A stretch of 64,000 nucleotides of DNA from CATOSP01 sp965197545 (GTDB lineage: Bacteria; Chloroflexota; Dehalococcoidia; Lucifugimonadales; UBA3495): positions 1 to 64,000 of the forward strand of contig CBDANJ010000007.1 of NCBI GenBank assembly GCA_965197545.1. Reading direction: 5' to 3'. A program made the position numbers and the translations under genes. Below the pieces are notes generated by a model. That model was not told the DNA's origin. It saw only the letters and a program-made list of their open reading frames with translations, and made no database searches. Positions within the stretch are counted from its first letter, which is position 1. Each line of letters opens with the position of its first letter. Below are positions 43,381-53,007 of this stretch, one piece after another.

Positions 43381-46300
43381 TCGTTACTCCCTGGAGGTGG
43401 TCGGTTGCCGCTTTCTCGGCTTCTTCGGCCAGCGCCGCAATGTCTGTTATGTTGCGCGATTCTCCCGCGTGTAAGAAGAGGAAGACGACTTCCCGTACCG
43501 GCATTCCGGTGGCCCGCTGCGCCGCCAGGGCATAGGCTCCGCCCTGAAGCTTGTATCTGGTCAGGTAGCCTTCCAGGTTTTCGGAGTCTACGGCGTCGGT
43601 CTTGTAGTCGACCACCACCAGCCCGCCGTCTTCCTGGAAGAGCAGGTCGATGAACCCTTCGAGGACGCCATCACCCACCGGGATAGCAACCGGCACCTCA
43701 CGCCAATATTTCGACGCGGCAACCGCCCGCCGTACTGTGGGGCTGTCTACCGCTACCCGCGACAACCGGGCAACCTCCGGCGCACGGGCGGGAAGTCCCT
43801 CCGCGGCTGCCTGGGCCCTCGACGTTTCCTCGATGCCGTTTCCGGTGGCCAGGTCGATGGTCTGAAGCACCGAGTGGACCGCCCTGCCCAGGGAAGTCCC
43901 ACCCCGGCCCCGCTTCCAGGGCTCGTCGGTCTCGGGCTCTTTCTTCGGGTCCCGGGTATCATCATAGTTAGCGGACCTTTCGGGTTTGAGGCGGTGAAGG
44001 CCTGTTGCGGCGACGGACGCCGGCCTGCCTTGACGTTCCAGAAGCTCCGCTCTGCGGCTGCTCCATTGCTCTCGGTCAGCCAAGGAGTGGCCTTCAGGCT
44101 TCTCACCGTCGACGGCCTTGAGGACTGTTTCAGGGACTTGGCCGCTGGCGTCCGGTGCGGCCGTCCACAAATCGTCATTGCCAGTTAGAATCTCCACCAT
44201 CTTACCCGCTCCCGAACCGGAGCTGCGCTGGCTACGGAACAGGCTCAACACCAGGTGGTCCCTCGCCCTGGTTGCGGCCACGTACATGAGGCGAACGTAT
44301 TCGTCGGCCTCAAGTTGTTGTTCATTGGCCAGAAGTGTGTCGAAACCGGTAGTTGCGAACTGTGTGTCGTCGGCGCCAATTCTTACCTCTACCGCCCCGC
44401 TTTCCCGGTCGAACAGGACGTTCTGGACCCTTGGACGGGGGTTTGCATTCAACCCGGTGAGCAGCACAATGGGAAACTCCAGTCCCTTGGCCCCGTGAAC
44501 GGTCATGATCCTGACCGCGTCTTCGTCACTGTCGGGCACGGGCGTTTCCGTGAAGCGCGCGCCCTCCGAAGTCTGGCGCTCCACCCAGTCCAGGAACGCT
44601 CGCAGCGAATTGCCCCCGGCTTCGGCGAAGGACCGAGCCTGCTCCACCATGAACCGGTACCTTCTCCATTGCTCTCGCGTTCGGGGGTGGTCCATGGCCG
44701 ACTCCATGAGGAGCCGTTCCCGGATGAAGTGGTCGATGAGCGCTGCCGGGGAGTCCCAGAGCCGTTGTTGGTGGAATTGCCGGAGGACGTCGAGCGCGTC
44801 CGGAATGGGGCCCCGGAGGCCATTTACACCATCGAAACCATCGGTGGCGGAAAGGAAGTCGAATTTGCCTCCCGCGTCTGAAAACCGGAACAGGTCCACG
44901 TCGCTACAAGCGAACGCTTGGGACCGTAGGGCGGCCACCGTTGCGATCTGGTCCGCCGGGTCGTCCACAGCTTTCAGACAGTTGACCAGGTCTCGGACTT
45001 CCTGGGTGCCGAAGACCAATGCGTTGCCCTCGAGCCGGTAGGGAACGCTGGCCTCGTCCAGCGCCAACTCAAGTCCCCTCAAACCTGTGCGTCTCGGCAG
45101 CAGAATGCACACGTCGGAGTAGGAGGCGTCCCGGTACTGCTCAGACCCACTGGACTTGGACCCGTCCGTATCCAGGACCTGCCAGTGGCCCGTCACCATG
45201 CCGTGAATCTGGGCGGCGATCTGTTGTGCCTCTTCATTCCTGATCTCGCCAATATTGCCTTCACGTAATCCGCCCAGCGTCCAGACCCTGGGTCCCGCCG
45301 CATGGTCCGTCTCCGCGTTCCACCTATGGATCACGGCGATGTACTTGGCTTGGTTCTCACCCTCTTTCATCCACGGTTCGAAGATGGAATTGACCCAATT
45401 CAGAATTGGACGTTGGGAGCGGAAGTTCTGCACAAGGCGCAGTGTGTCGCCTCCCATTAGCTTCTGGAGCTTGAGCATCTGGGTCACGTCGGCCCGTCGA
45501 AAACGGTAAATCGATTGTTTGGGGTCGCCGACTACGAACAGTTTCCCTTGTTCTGGCGTAATCTCCTGCCATGACTTTGGACGCGCGCCGGGCTCAAGGT
45601 TGTCTCCGGCGTCCTCGGCTATGAACATGGCAATCTCGGCCTGGATCGGGTCGGTGTCCTGGGCCTCGTCGATCAACAAATGGGTGTACCTTTGCCGGAA
45701 GTGGTCGCGCACCGGGATATTGTCCCGCAGCAGGTCTCTGGCCCAGACCAGCAGGTCGTCGTAACCCGCTACTCCACGGCGCTTTCGGTCTTGGGCGAAG
45801 TCCACAGCAAAACTCTTCAAGGCGCGCAGAACGGGCATGAGCGCGGACCGGCGGGCCAAGACCAGCTCATCCGCCGCCGAGGCTTGAAGGTCGGTGAGCC
45901 AGTCCTTCAGGTACTTACATGCGTTGACGGACGTGACGAGGTCACGCTCCCAATCCGGCTGTCTCCCGCCCGGCTGGCTAAGGGGCATCGTTCGCTGCAA
46001 TAGCGGATACGTTGGGCTAGATTCCGCCTCCAGCTCCGAGAACCGGGCGGCGGCCCTCAGCAAGCCCTGGACATGGTTGTACAAGCGGTCTTGGTCTTGC
46101 AGCTTGGAATATTGACACAGCCGCTCGAATTCTGCCGACCCCTCAACCAGTTCATGCACCACGGTTGCCGGGGGCATCGGCGTGTCCGCGAACGCGGCTT
46201 CTTCCAGCAGGTCATAGTTCTGGTGAAAGGTGAGCGCGATGATCCGGAGTTGTCTTATGGTCAGGCCGAGCGATAAGGCCAACGATAAGCTGCCAGTAAG

Positions 46301-46777
46301 TTCCTGGTCGTCCAGCGCCTTGTCAACCCAATCGGTCCAGGCTTTTTCGAAGGCAAGATCGCTGGCGATTGCGTCCATGGTGTCGAAAACCGGGGGCAAG
46401 CCGGCCTCTAGCGGACGCTCTTGAAGGATGGACAGGGCGAAGCTGTGCAGGGTTTGTATTGAAGAGCGGTCCAGGTCCGCCAGGGCGCGTTGGCGCCGCA
46501 GCAGCTGTCCGCTGTCATTGGAGGGGGCGGTAGCGGCGGCCTCCTCCAATCGTTCGCGTATGCGGTCGCGCAGTTCAGCGGCGGCGGCCTCGGTGAACGT
46601 GATTACGGCGGTATTGTCCAGAGTCGCCGCGCCAGAGGACGCCAGCGTGACGACCCGCTCCACCAGGCTGGTGGTCTTTCCGGTGCCTGCACCCGCTTCC
46701 ACGAATAGAGTCTCTTTGATGGACTCGCGAATTCTGACCCGGATCTTCTGGTCCTGGGGAGTGAATGTATTGGTCAC
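43367..46777 (-). CDS. addA: AddA-type helicase-nuclease subunit (UvrD family with PD-(D/E)XK nuclease)
   Basis: From GTG 46777 the protein has 1,136 residues, the normal size for AddA. N-terminal helicase motifs: Walker A VEAGAGTGKTTSLVERV, motif II HLLIDEAQDTDPIQAEI, motif III VGDPKQSIYRFRRADV, then NFRSQRP, VRIMTVHGAKGLEFPIVLL and YVAATRARDHLVLS. The C-terminal nuclease has EGFIDLLF ... GGLVVVDYKTD. The GTG overlaps the addB stop as GTGA, with GGGAGG eight bases upstream; the frame is open to 46867 but that part overlaps addB. AddAB resects double-strand breaks to a recombination hotspot to load RecA. Confidence 0.94.
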   Translation of the reverse strand: MTNTFTPQDQKIRVRIRESIKETLFVEAGAGTGKTTSLVERVVTLASSGAATLDNTAVITFTEAAAAELRDRIRERLEEAAATAPSNDSGQLLRRQRALADLDRSSIQTLHSFALSILQERPLEAGLPPVFDTMDAIASDLAFEKAWTDWVDKALDDQELTGSLSLALSLGLTIRQLRIIALTFHQNYDLLEEAAFADTPMPPATVVHELVEGSAEFERLCQYSKLQDQDRLYNHVQGLLRAAARFSELEAESSPTYPLLQRTMPLSQPGGRQPDWERDLVTSVNACKYLKDWLTDLQASAADELVLARRSALMPVLRALKSFAVDFAQDRKRRGVAGYDDLLVWARDLLRDNIPVRDHFRQRYTHLLIDEAQDTDPIQAEIAMFIAEDAGDNLEPGARPKSWQEITPEQGKLFVVGDPKQSIYRFRRADVTQMLKLQKLMGGDTLRLVQNFRSQRPILNWVNSIFEPWMKEGENQAKYIAVIHRWNAETDHAAGPRVWTLGGLREGNIGEIRNEEAQQIAAQIHGMVTGHWQVLDTDGSKSSGSEQYRDASYSDVCILLPRRTGLRGLELALDEASVPYRLEGNALVFGTQEVRDLVNCLKAVDDPADQIATVAALRSQAFACSDVDLFRFSDAGGKFDFLSATDGFDGVNGLRGPIPDALDVLRQFHQQRLWDSPAALIDHFIRERLLMESAMDHPRTREQWRRYRFMVEQARSFAEAGGNSLRAFLDWVERQTSEGARFTETPVPDSDEDAVRIMTVHGAKGLEFPIVLLTGLNANPRPRVQNVLFDRESGAVEVRIGADDTQFATTGFDTLLANEQQLEADEYVRLMYVAATRARDHLVLSLFRSQRSSGSGAGKMVEILTGNDDLWTAAPDASGQVPETVLKAVDGEKPEGHSLADREQWSSRRAELLERQGRPASVAATGLHRLKPERSANYDDTRDPKKEPETDEPWKRGRGGTSLGRAVHSVLQTIDLATGNGIEETSRAQAAAEGLPARAPEVARLSRVAVDSPTVRRAVAASKYWREVPVAIPVGDGVLEGFIDLLFQEDGGLVVVDYKTDAVDSENLEGYLTRYKLQGGAYALAAQRATGMPVREVVFLFLHAGESRNITDIAALAEEAEKAATDHLQGVTTPLP

Positions 46778-49700
46778 GATGAGACCTCCCCCGACAATTC
46801 CAGGTAGTCCCCTAGAATCGGGTGGCCTTTCTTTCTGGCCCAGAGGGCGTCTTTCCTCGACGGACACAGGGTCTTAAAGTCGCAGTACCGGCAGTTGTGA
46901 AAGTCCTGGTTCTCTTCCCTGCCGGGGTTTGCCGGGAAGACCCCGCCGCGGATCCCCGAAACAATGGCGGATACGCCTTCTTTGAACCGTTCTACGGTGC
47001 CAGGCTCATCCAGATCCACGGGATTGTCAGGGACGATGGTGAAACTCCCGCGGCTCGATACGAACCAGTAGGCAGCCCGTATCCTCACGTTTGAGCCCAG
47101 GGCTTCCCGCGCCGCGAGGGAGTAGACCGCCAGTTGCAGGCGCCTTCCCCTGTCGATTGGGTCAGCCTTCAGCCCCGAATACGGATCGGGACTCCCCGTT
47201 TTGTAGTCCATGACGAGGATGTCTTCACCCGAGGGGCTGGAGTCTATCCGGTCTATCACTCCCCGGAATTTGATAGGGGCCGAGTCTCCAACCCACAACT
47301 CCGGGGCCGGCCATGAATCGCCGCCCAGACCAAAGCGCGCTTCGAAATGGGAAGGGGAAAGGTCAAAACGGCTTCGCAGCCTGGTGTCCTCTTCCAGGAA
47401 GCTATAGAGGTCGTTGAGGATGACTTCCTGTTCCAACTGCCACATAAGGGCTTTGCCGGTTACGCCTTCGGCCTCCGCCCGGCGGAAGTTGTCCCGGGCG
47501 ATGCGGCCAAGGGCGGCGCGGTGTCGAGCATCCCACGGTTGGCAAGGCTGGGGAAGTGTGCCCTCTTTCTTGGCTTCGGCGATGAAATCCTCCAGGACCT
47601 TATGCACCAGGGAACCTTTGTGCATGGGGGTAATCGAGAATATCTCTTCCGGGTCCTCCAGAGCGCTAATGCGGAGCACATGGCCGAGGAAATAGCTAAA
47701 GGGGCAACCTGCCCAGGTCTCAAGGCTGGTGGGGGATAGAGCGGTGTCAGCCAACCGTTTTGTTAGTCCAGTGTCGTCCACGGCGCCTGACAGGTTGCCG
47801 TCCCATTCGGTGAAACTAGAGCTTCTATAGCGGGCGCGGCCAAGCCGCAAAGACCTGGCCAGTGTGCCGGACGCGGCCAGGGGGTGGGCTTGTACTTCCT
47901 GCCCTGAACTCGTCCAGCGCCAGAGGCGTTCCAGGTCGTAGTCGTGCTGGTCCGCCGGCGCCGCTGAGACCACCGACTCCAGAGCCCGTTCCATAGAAGG
48001 TATTATGGTCAGCCATGTCCGGTTCCCCAGTTTGCCCAGGCCGGACGAGGTGACTCGGGAACCTTCCAAGAGCGAAGCGAGTTCCAGAAACCAACGTGAG
48101 GCGTAGTGGGCCCGCTGTCCCGCGGGGTTGGCTCTTGGATAGGACAGAGTCGCTTCAGGAGCCGAGCCCAACGCCGACAGAAACGCGTATCTTTCTTCCG
48201 GCTGCCTTACATGTTGCAGTGGTAGACCTTCCGCTGGTCCGCCCGCAGCCTGTCTTTCCCGGTCCGGTATTAGAGGGTCGTCTCTGACCGGTGCGGGTAC
48301 TGCGCCTTCGATCATGCCAACCATGTGGACCACGTCGAAGTCCATCGCGGTGGCGGAGGAGATGGGCCCAACGAACACGCCCTGTCCAGTTGCCCCGGAA
48401 TGGCCGGCAGGCGACCGGAGTGCCTCTCCCAGATTCTCCCGAAACGCCTCGAAAGTGGGTGACGGGTCTACCTCGTCTGCGGACTCCAGGCCTTCCAAGA
48501 TGTCCTTCACCTTGCGGAAAGCATCCGCTTCCGGCGGGGGCATTTGGCCCGGAGGCATCAAGTACAGTTGCAGAAGATTGGACGCCCAATCGGCCAACTG
48601 GCTCCAGGTGTTGCCGCCTGGGGGATGAGTCGAGTCCTGGGCCAGGGTCTCGATAAATTGGTGGAGGTCTCTGGCGGACTGGGCCTCGGTCAACATAAGG
48701 TTGGCCTGTGCCTCTGCGATATCTCCATTCTCCTCCCGGCCACGGGCGTAACGTTCGATTTCGGAGGCGTAACGATTCAGCCGCTCCGCCCACTGTCCCA
48801 GACCGGCTACAACGCCCGCCTTCTTTGATATGGCGTCCCAATTGCTGGGGCTAAAGTTTTCCCGGGCTTTCGTTTCCCGAGGCCGGACCGGGCAGCCCAT
48901 GAGCCATGACATAACCTGGTCACGGGGAAACTCGCTGTCCGAGAGTTGGACTAAGCCGATGAGTGTACGGCCCACGGCGGTGCCGCCCAGCGGAGAAGGG
49001 TTTGGGCCAGATACGGGGATGCCGGAGAGTTGCAATTCTTCCCGTACCAGCGTGTTGTAGGGGGTTGCAGGGCCGTACAGCACTGCCACACGGTGGAAGG
49101 GCGTTCCGGTCTCCGCTTTATGGACGATTTGCCGGATTACCCACCGCACTTCTTCGTGAGGGCCGGGGGTGATTAGCAACCGCTTACCCGCCGGTGAAAG
49201 CGCCGTGAGTACATCGACATCTGACGATGCCCCGCGTTCCGGCGCTCCCAGGAACGGGGACAACTCTTGCGCCAAAGACTCTACCGGTGCATCGGCATCC
49301 GAGTCTCCGGTGAGTCCCAGGAAGACGGAGCAATTGTTCAGCCGGGCCAGGCTCCTTACAACCTGTTTCTCGCCTTGGGTCATGCCGCGAATACGGTAGA
49401 AGAGTACGAACCCCAGGTCGTCCAGGGCGGCGGTGCTGCCGCTGCGCACCGCGTCCGCGGCGGCTTGCGCCAGGTCTTCCGCGTCGTAGTAGCTCTGCGT
49501 CTGGTCCCGGAACATCCGGTAAAGTTTGACGATCTCTTCACGGAGTGGGTCCTGGGTGGCGAGGTGGTCCAACGCGGTGTCGCTGGTATGCCGGAGTTGG
49601 CGGAATGTATTCTTGATGCTATGAATGGTGGATGGGTGAGACGTGTGCCCGGCCAGCGCTCCGGTTGCTTGTCTCGTCACAGCCCGTACCGATGCGCTTT

Positions 49701-50001
49701 CGATGATTGAGGTCAGAGGCTTTCGGTCCCGGGCGGCGAGAGAGGGAGACCCCAGGAACTCGGAGAGCCGGGAAAATACGAGGAACCGGACGTTGGCGAA
49801 TCCCGAGCGCCCCAGGCCGCGGCGCAGGGTCAGGTTGGCGTAGGTGGAGGGGCCGATTACCGTTACCGGGGCTAGGGAGTCGCCCTGTTGGACCGACCGT
49901 ACCAGATGTGCCAGCGGCGCGGTGGACCCCGGTAAGTCCCTGTGCAGATACAGTTTTGATCCCGACTGTGGTAGGGAGGATCCACCCGAATTCCTGGTCA
50001 T
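46774..50001 (-). CDS. addB: AddB-type helicase-nuclease subunit
   Basis: About 1,075 residues from ATG 50001 (GAGGGCGAA upstream; the frame is open to 50037). It has a UvrD-like N-terminal domain without intact helicase motifs (VTVIGPSTYANLTLRR), mid regions such as PVSGPNPSPLGGTAVGRTL, and a C-terminal PD-(D/E)XK nuclease with FRGVIDRID and ILVMDYKTGSPD. The Fe-S cluster cysteines are in place: WAGCPFSYFLGHVLR ahead of the nuclease, and NCRYCDFKTLCPSRK at the end. Its stop overlaps addA, giving an addB-addA operon. It acts with AddA in double-strand break repair in the cytoplasm. Confidence 0.92.
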   Translation of the reverse strand: MTRNSGGSSLPQSGSKLYLHRDLPGSTAPLAHLVRSVQQGDSLAPVTVIGPSTYANLTLRRGLGRSGFANVRFLVFSRLSEFLGSPSLAARDRKPLTSIIESASVRAVTRQATGALAGHTSHPSTIHSIKNTFRQLRHTSDTALDHLATQDPLREEIVKLYRMFRDQTQSYYDAEDLAQAAADAVRSGSTAALDDLGFVLFYRIRGMTQGEKQVVRSLARLNNCSVFLGLTGDSDADAPVESLAQELSPFLGAPERGASSDVDVLTALSPAGKRLLITPGPHEEVRWVIRQIVHKAETGTPFHRVAVLYGPATPYNTLVREELQLSGIPVSGPNPSPLGGTAVGRTLIGLVQLSDSEFPRDQVMSWLMGCPVRPRETKARENFSPSNWDAISKKAGVVAGLGQWAERLNRYASEIERYARGREENGDIAEAQANLMLTEAQSARDLHQFIETLAQDSTHPPGGNTWSQLADWASNLLQLYLMPPGQMPPPEADAFRKVKDILEGLESADEVDPSPTFEAFRENLGEALRSPAGHSGATGQGVFVGPISSATAMDFDVVHMVGMIEGAVPAPVRDDPLIPDRERQAAGGPAEGLPLQHVRQPEERYAFLSALGSAPEATLSYPRANPAGQRAHYASRWFLELASLLEGSRVTSSGLGKLGNRTWLTIIPSMERALESVVSAAPADQHDYDLERLWRWTSSGQEVQAHPLAASGTLARSLRLGRARYRSSSFTEWDGNLSGAVDDTGLTKRLADTALSPTSLETWAGCPFSYFLGHVLRISALEDPEEIFSITPMHKGSLVHKVLEDFIAEAKKEGTLPQPCQPWDARHRAALGRIARDNFRRAEAEGVTGKALMWQLEQEVILNDLYSFLEEDTRLRSRFDLSPSHFEARFGLGGDSWPAPELWVGDSAPIKFRGVIDRIDSSPSGEDILVMDYKTGSPDPYSGLKADPIDRGRRLQLAVYSLAAREALGSNVRIRAAYWFVSSRGSFTIVPDNPVDLDEPGTVERFKEGVSAIVSGIRGGVFPANPGREENQDFHNCRYCDFKTLCPSRKDALWARKKGHPILGDYLELSGEVSS

Positions 50002-50155
50002 TTCGCCCTCGCCCGCGCTTGACGGTAGGTAGAACATCCGTTTGGAAAGAGTGTATCATACCGGTGGCTGACGGTCGATGGAGTAGGGGCCGGGACTCAA
50101 GCCGTTCCTTCACGAGGACCATATTCTGTGGACAGAGACGCGAAGATTTGGCCTA

Positions 50156-50932
50156 ATGCTTGCGGGATGGGAGCGAGACAGACGGCCCATGGATAACCCG
50201 ATGGAGCATATGCGGCTCTATAACGAACTGGCGTACCTGTGGCCGGTGATCAGTCCCAGCGAGGACTACGCCGAGGAAGCGGTCTATTGGCTGCGCGCCA
50301 TCGAGGACACTCTTGGCCACGGACGGCATCATCTGTTGGAGTTGGGGGTTGGCGGAGGCCATAACCTGTCCAACCTGACGCCCCATCACCGGGCCTCGGC
50401 AGTGGATGTGTCGCCCAGAATGCTGGAATTGTCCCGGAAATTGAATCCGGAGGTCGATCATCATCTGGGTGACATGAGAACGGTCCGGTTGGGAAGGTTA
50501 TTCGACGCGGTCCTGATACACGACGCGATCTCCTACATGCTCACCGAAGACGACCTGCGAGCGGCTTTCGAGACCGCCCGGCTGCATCTGCGCCCAGGCG
50601 GTCTAGCGCTAATTGCGCCGGACTTGGTGGCCGAGTCCTTCCGTGAGGGATCTGTGATCCGTTGGTCGACTGCCAAAGGGGATATTGCGGTGACTACCGA
50701 GGAGCGGCTCCATGACCCTGACCCCTCTGACACGCAGGTAGAGTCCTGGTTCACCTACGAAATCACGGAACGCGGGTCAAGCCGGGTGGAGAAGGATGTT
50801 CATGTGACGGGGCTGTTTCCCATCAGCGTGTGGACATGTCTGTTGACTGAATCAGGTTTCGATGTGGAGTTGATTGCCCTGGCGGGACAGGAAGGGTTTG
50901 GGGAGTGGTTGATTAGCGGAGCACTGCGGTGA
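50156..50932 (+). CDS. Class I SAM-dependent methyltransferase
   Basis: The 258-residue protein has the SAM-binding motif I LLELGVGGGHNLSN near residue 62, motif II ASAVDVSPRMLELSRKLNP with acidic Asp, and the post-motif region LFDAVLIHDAISYMLTEDDL. The C-terminal half is a beta-rich substrate domain (VTTEERLHDPDPSDTQVESWFTYEITERG). The start is uncertain: ATGs at 50156, 50189 and 50201 are all possible. It diverges from addB. The substrate is unknown. Confidence 0.87.
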   Translation: MLAGWERDRRPMDNPMEHMRLYNELAYLWPVISPSEDYAEEAVYWLRAIEDTLGHGRHHLLELGVGGGHNLSNLTPHHRASAVDVSPRMLELSRKLNPEVDHHLGDMRTVRLGRLFDAVLIHDAISYMLTEDDLRAAFETARLHLRPGGLALIAPDLVAESFREGSVIRWSTAKGDIAVTTEERLHDPDPSDTQVESWFTYEITERGSSRVEKDVHVTGLFPISVWTCLLTESGFDVELIALAGQEGFGEWLISGALR

Positions 50933-51042
50933 CTCGTCGAGTGCGGGGCGGGTCTTGCGGAGTTCCAGCAATGAGGGAGTAACCTAACCTAACGCCGGGA
51001 AGTGACTCGGCGTCAGGTATTTGCCGGTGAGGGACCTGAGTG

Positions 51043-52467
51043 CTAGGGAAGGACTCCGGTTTCTTGGAGCATCTTCTGGGTCCCGGCGAGGTCGGCCAGG
51101 CCCGTAAGCGCTATCTGAGGGGAGTTGATGTCCGATAGGGGAATAAGCACCCTTGGCGTCTTCACATCCTCGACCAGGGGGTATTCGTATGTCTGAGAGG
51201 CGAAATATTGTTGACCTACCCTGGACAGCATGAAGCTCAAGAACCTCTCGGCATTCTCGGAATTCTCCGCAGAGGAAAGGATTCCGGCGCCCGCAACCAT
51301 GATTACCGACCCGGGGCCACCGGCTCTAGGATGGTAGTTCCTGGCCGCGAAATTCTCCCCCTCCTCGGCCAGGAAGCGGAACAGATAGTAATGGTTCACG
51401 AAACCAACGTCGATCTCCCCCGCTGCGGCTGCCGCGACCTGGGGAGTATTCTTGGGGTATACCCTGGGTTCGTTGGCTTGTATGCCTTGCAACCAGAGCC
51501 GCGCCCGGTCGTCGCCCCACAGGGCGCGCATGGCTGTGACCATCGTTTGGAACGAGGCGTTAGTTGGCGCCCAACCGATACGACCTTTCCACTTTGGGTC
51601 GGTAAACCCGAACATGTCGCTTGGCAGATCGTCTTCGGTGAGCTTTTCGGTGTTGTAGACGACGGTCCGCGCGCGTCCCGAGATGCCCACCCAGAGCCCT
51701 TGTGGAGAGTGCGCCCAATCGGGTACTTGGTCAAGGATAGAGTCGGGCAGGCTGGCCAGCATTCCTTCGACTGCTCCGAGTCCACCCGGGTCCTGGGCGA
51801 AGAAGACGTCTGCCGGGCTATTCTTCCCCTCCTCCAGGATCGTAGCTGACAACTGGGGCGTGTTGGCGTATTTAACTGCCACGTCTACGCCGGTAGTCTC
51901 GGCGAACTGTTGGATGATTGGGTCGACGAGGGACTTGCTGCGGCCTGAATAGATCACGAGTCTTCCGGGGGCCAGGGCGCGTTCCACGGCTTTGGACACC
52001 AGGGACTCGACCTCTTCGGCGGTGATGCCCGGCTTCACCGCTTCTGCTATCGCCTGCTCCACCAGCGGGCCAACGTCTTCAGCCTTCAGACCTTTGGCCA
52101 TCGCGTCCGAAACTGCCGCCTCGATCATGACGGTAATCTCATCGCTGCTGGGACTGTCCGCCATGGCTTCCGAGACCGCCGACTGGACCATCGGAAGCCC
52201 AGTGGACATCGCGTCGGTTACGGCTCTCTCCACTGCGGAGTTAATCTCCTGGGATGAGGGCGCCTGCTGGGGGGCGGGAGCGGCCTTGTTCGACTCGTTC
52301 ACGGCGTCTTGTACTGCCGACCGGATGCTTTCCATGTCTATACCCTGAGGAGCGGGCTGCTCCTGGGGTTGGGATGAGGAGCCGCAGGCCAAAATGAACA
52401 GCGCTGTGCCGAATACCACAAGCAAGCCTAAAAGTTTGGAATTCCCGCGCGAGCTAATCATTAACAT
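51043..52467 (-). CDS. Iron(III)-type ABC transporter binding lipoprotein with helical-repeat spacer
   Basis: From ATG 52467 (GAGAGG upstream) this is about 474 residues. The lipobox is LFILACGSSS. Residues about 45-170 consist of about five helical repeats of 25-30 residues with the pattern I..AVERAV.DAM..G (for example INSAVERAVTDAMSTGL and VESLVSKAVERALAPG). The binding domain then begins LVIYSGRSKSLVDPIIQQFAETTGVDVAVKY, as in FbpA/FutA-type Fe(III)-binding proteins, and has the double Tyr in GFVNHYYLFR, which in that family binds iron. No permease or ATPase follows. A consensus promoter lies 280 bases upstream. Confidence 0.87.
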   Translation of the reverse strand: MLMISSRGNSKLLGLLVVFGTALFILACGSSSQPQEQPAPQGIDMESIRSAVQDAVNESNKAAPAPQQAPSSQEINSAVERAVTDAMSTGLPMVQSAVSEAMADSPSSDEITVMIEAAVSDAMAKGLKAEDVGPLVEQAIAEAVKPGITAEEVESLVSKAVERALAPGRLVIYSGRSKSLVDPIIQQFAETTGVDVAVKYANTPQLSATILEEGKNSPADVFFAQDPGGLGAVEGMLASLPDSILDQVPDWAHSPQGLWVGISGRARTVVYNTEKLTEDDLPSDMFGFTDPKWKGRIGWAPTNASFQTMVTAMRALWGDDRARLWLQGIQANEPRVYPKNTPQVAAAAAGEIDVGFVNHYYLFRFLAEEGENFAARNYHPRAGGPGSVIMVAGAGILSSAENSENAERFLSFMLSRVGQQYFASQTYEYPLVEDVKTPRVLIPLSDINSPQIALTGLADLAGTQKMLQETGVLP

Positions 52468-52749
52468 TAGTGACCTCTCATGTATCGAAATAGTCTGAAC
52501 ATATCGGCGATTCAGGGTGGAGCTCATGGTCTAGGGTTCGACGGGGTCGATACACTCCCTCCGTAGGCCACCGACCCTATCGCAAGTGCGTTCACCGATC
52601 TGAATCGGATACGGCGGAGGAAGTTGGCTACAGCAGCCTAGCATGACGCTGGAGAGAAGGAGATACCTGCCGATTGACGTAACCTGCGATAGGTGGGGCA
52701 TGGTTGCCTATCTCTTCTTGGATATGTGCATACTTACCAAAGTGGCGCC

Positions 52750-52778
52750 ATCATATCCAAGGTGTAAGTATCTGTCAA
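52750..52778 (-). promoter_or_regulatory. Sigma-70 consensus promoter upstream of the iron-type binding protein
   Basis: On the minus strand TTGACA, a 17-base spacer and TATGAT (5 of 6) form a near-consensus promoter. It implies a leader of about 280 bases before the ATG at 52467. I see no riboswitch in that leader. The rest of 52468-52910 holds nothing coding. Confidence 0.6.
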
Positions 52779-52910
52779 CATGTAACTAGATTGTTAATAC
52801 AGACGAATTGCGCATCTTGAGTACATATACGCCACGTCGCTGGTACTCTATCGTGGTGGTATGGGTTACTGAATCCGGTGGGGACCGATGCGGTCTTACT
52901 CGGCAATTTG

Positions 52911-52958
52911 TCAAAAAGAGAGACGCAACTCGCCTTTAGGAGGAAGTTGCGTCTCTCT
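52911..52958 (-). terminator. Rho-independent terminator of the amidohydrolase gene
   Basis: A 14 bp perfect stem (AGAGAGACGCAACT / AGTTGCGTCTCTCT) with a 14-base loop is followed on the minus strand by TTTTGACAAA. It lies about 50 bases after the stop of the gene at 53008. Confidence 0.85.
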
Positions 52959-53007
52959 GAAGGGTTAGGGCCAAATTTCCTGCAGTCTATGGCCCTGGCG
53001 CCTGTCC

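Noticed and set aside
50985..51020. Hairpin ACGCCG/CGGCGT between the methyltransferase and iron-type binding-protein genes
   Set aside because: Six-base stem without a T-run; too weak to call a terminator.
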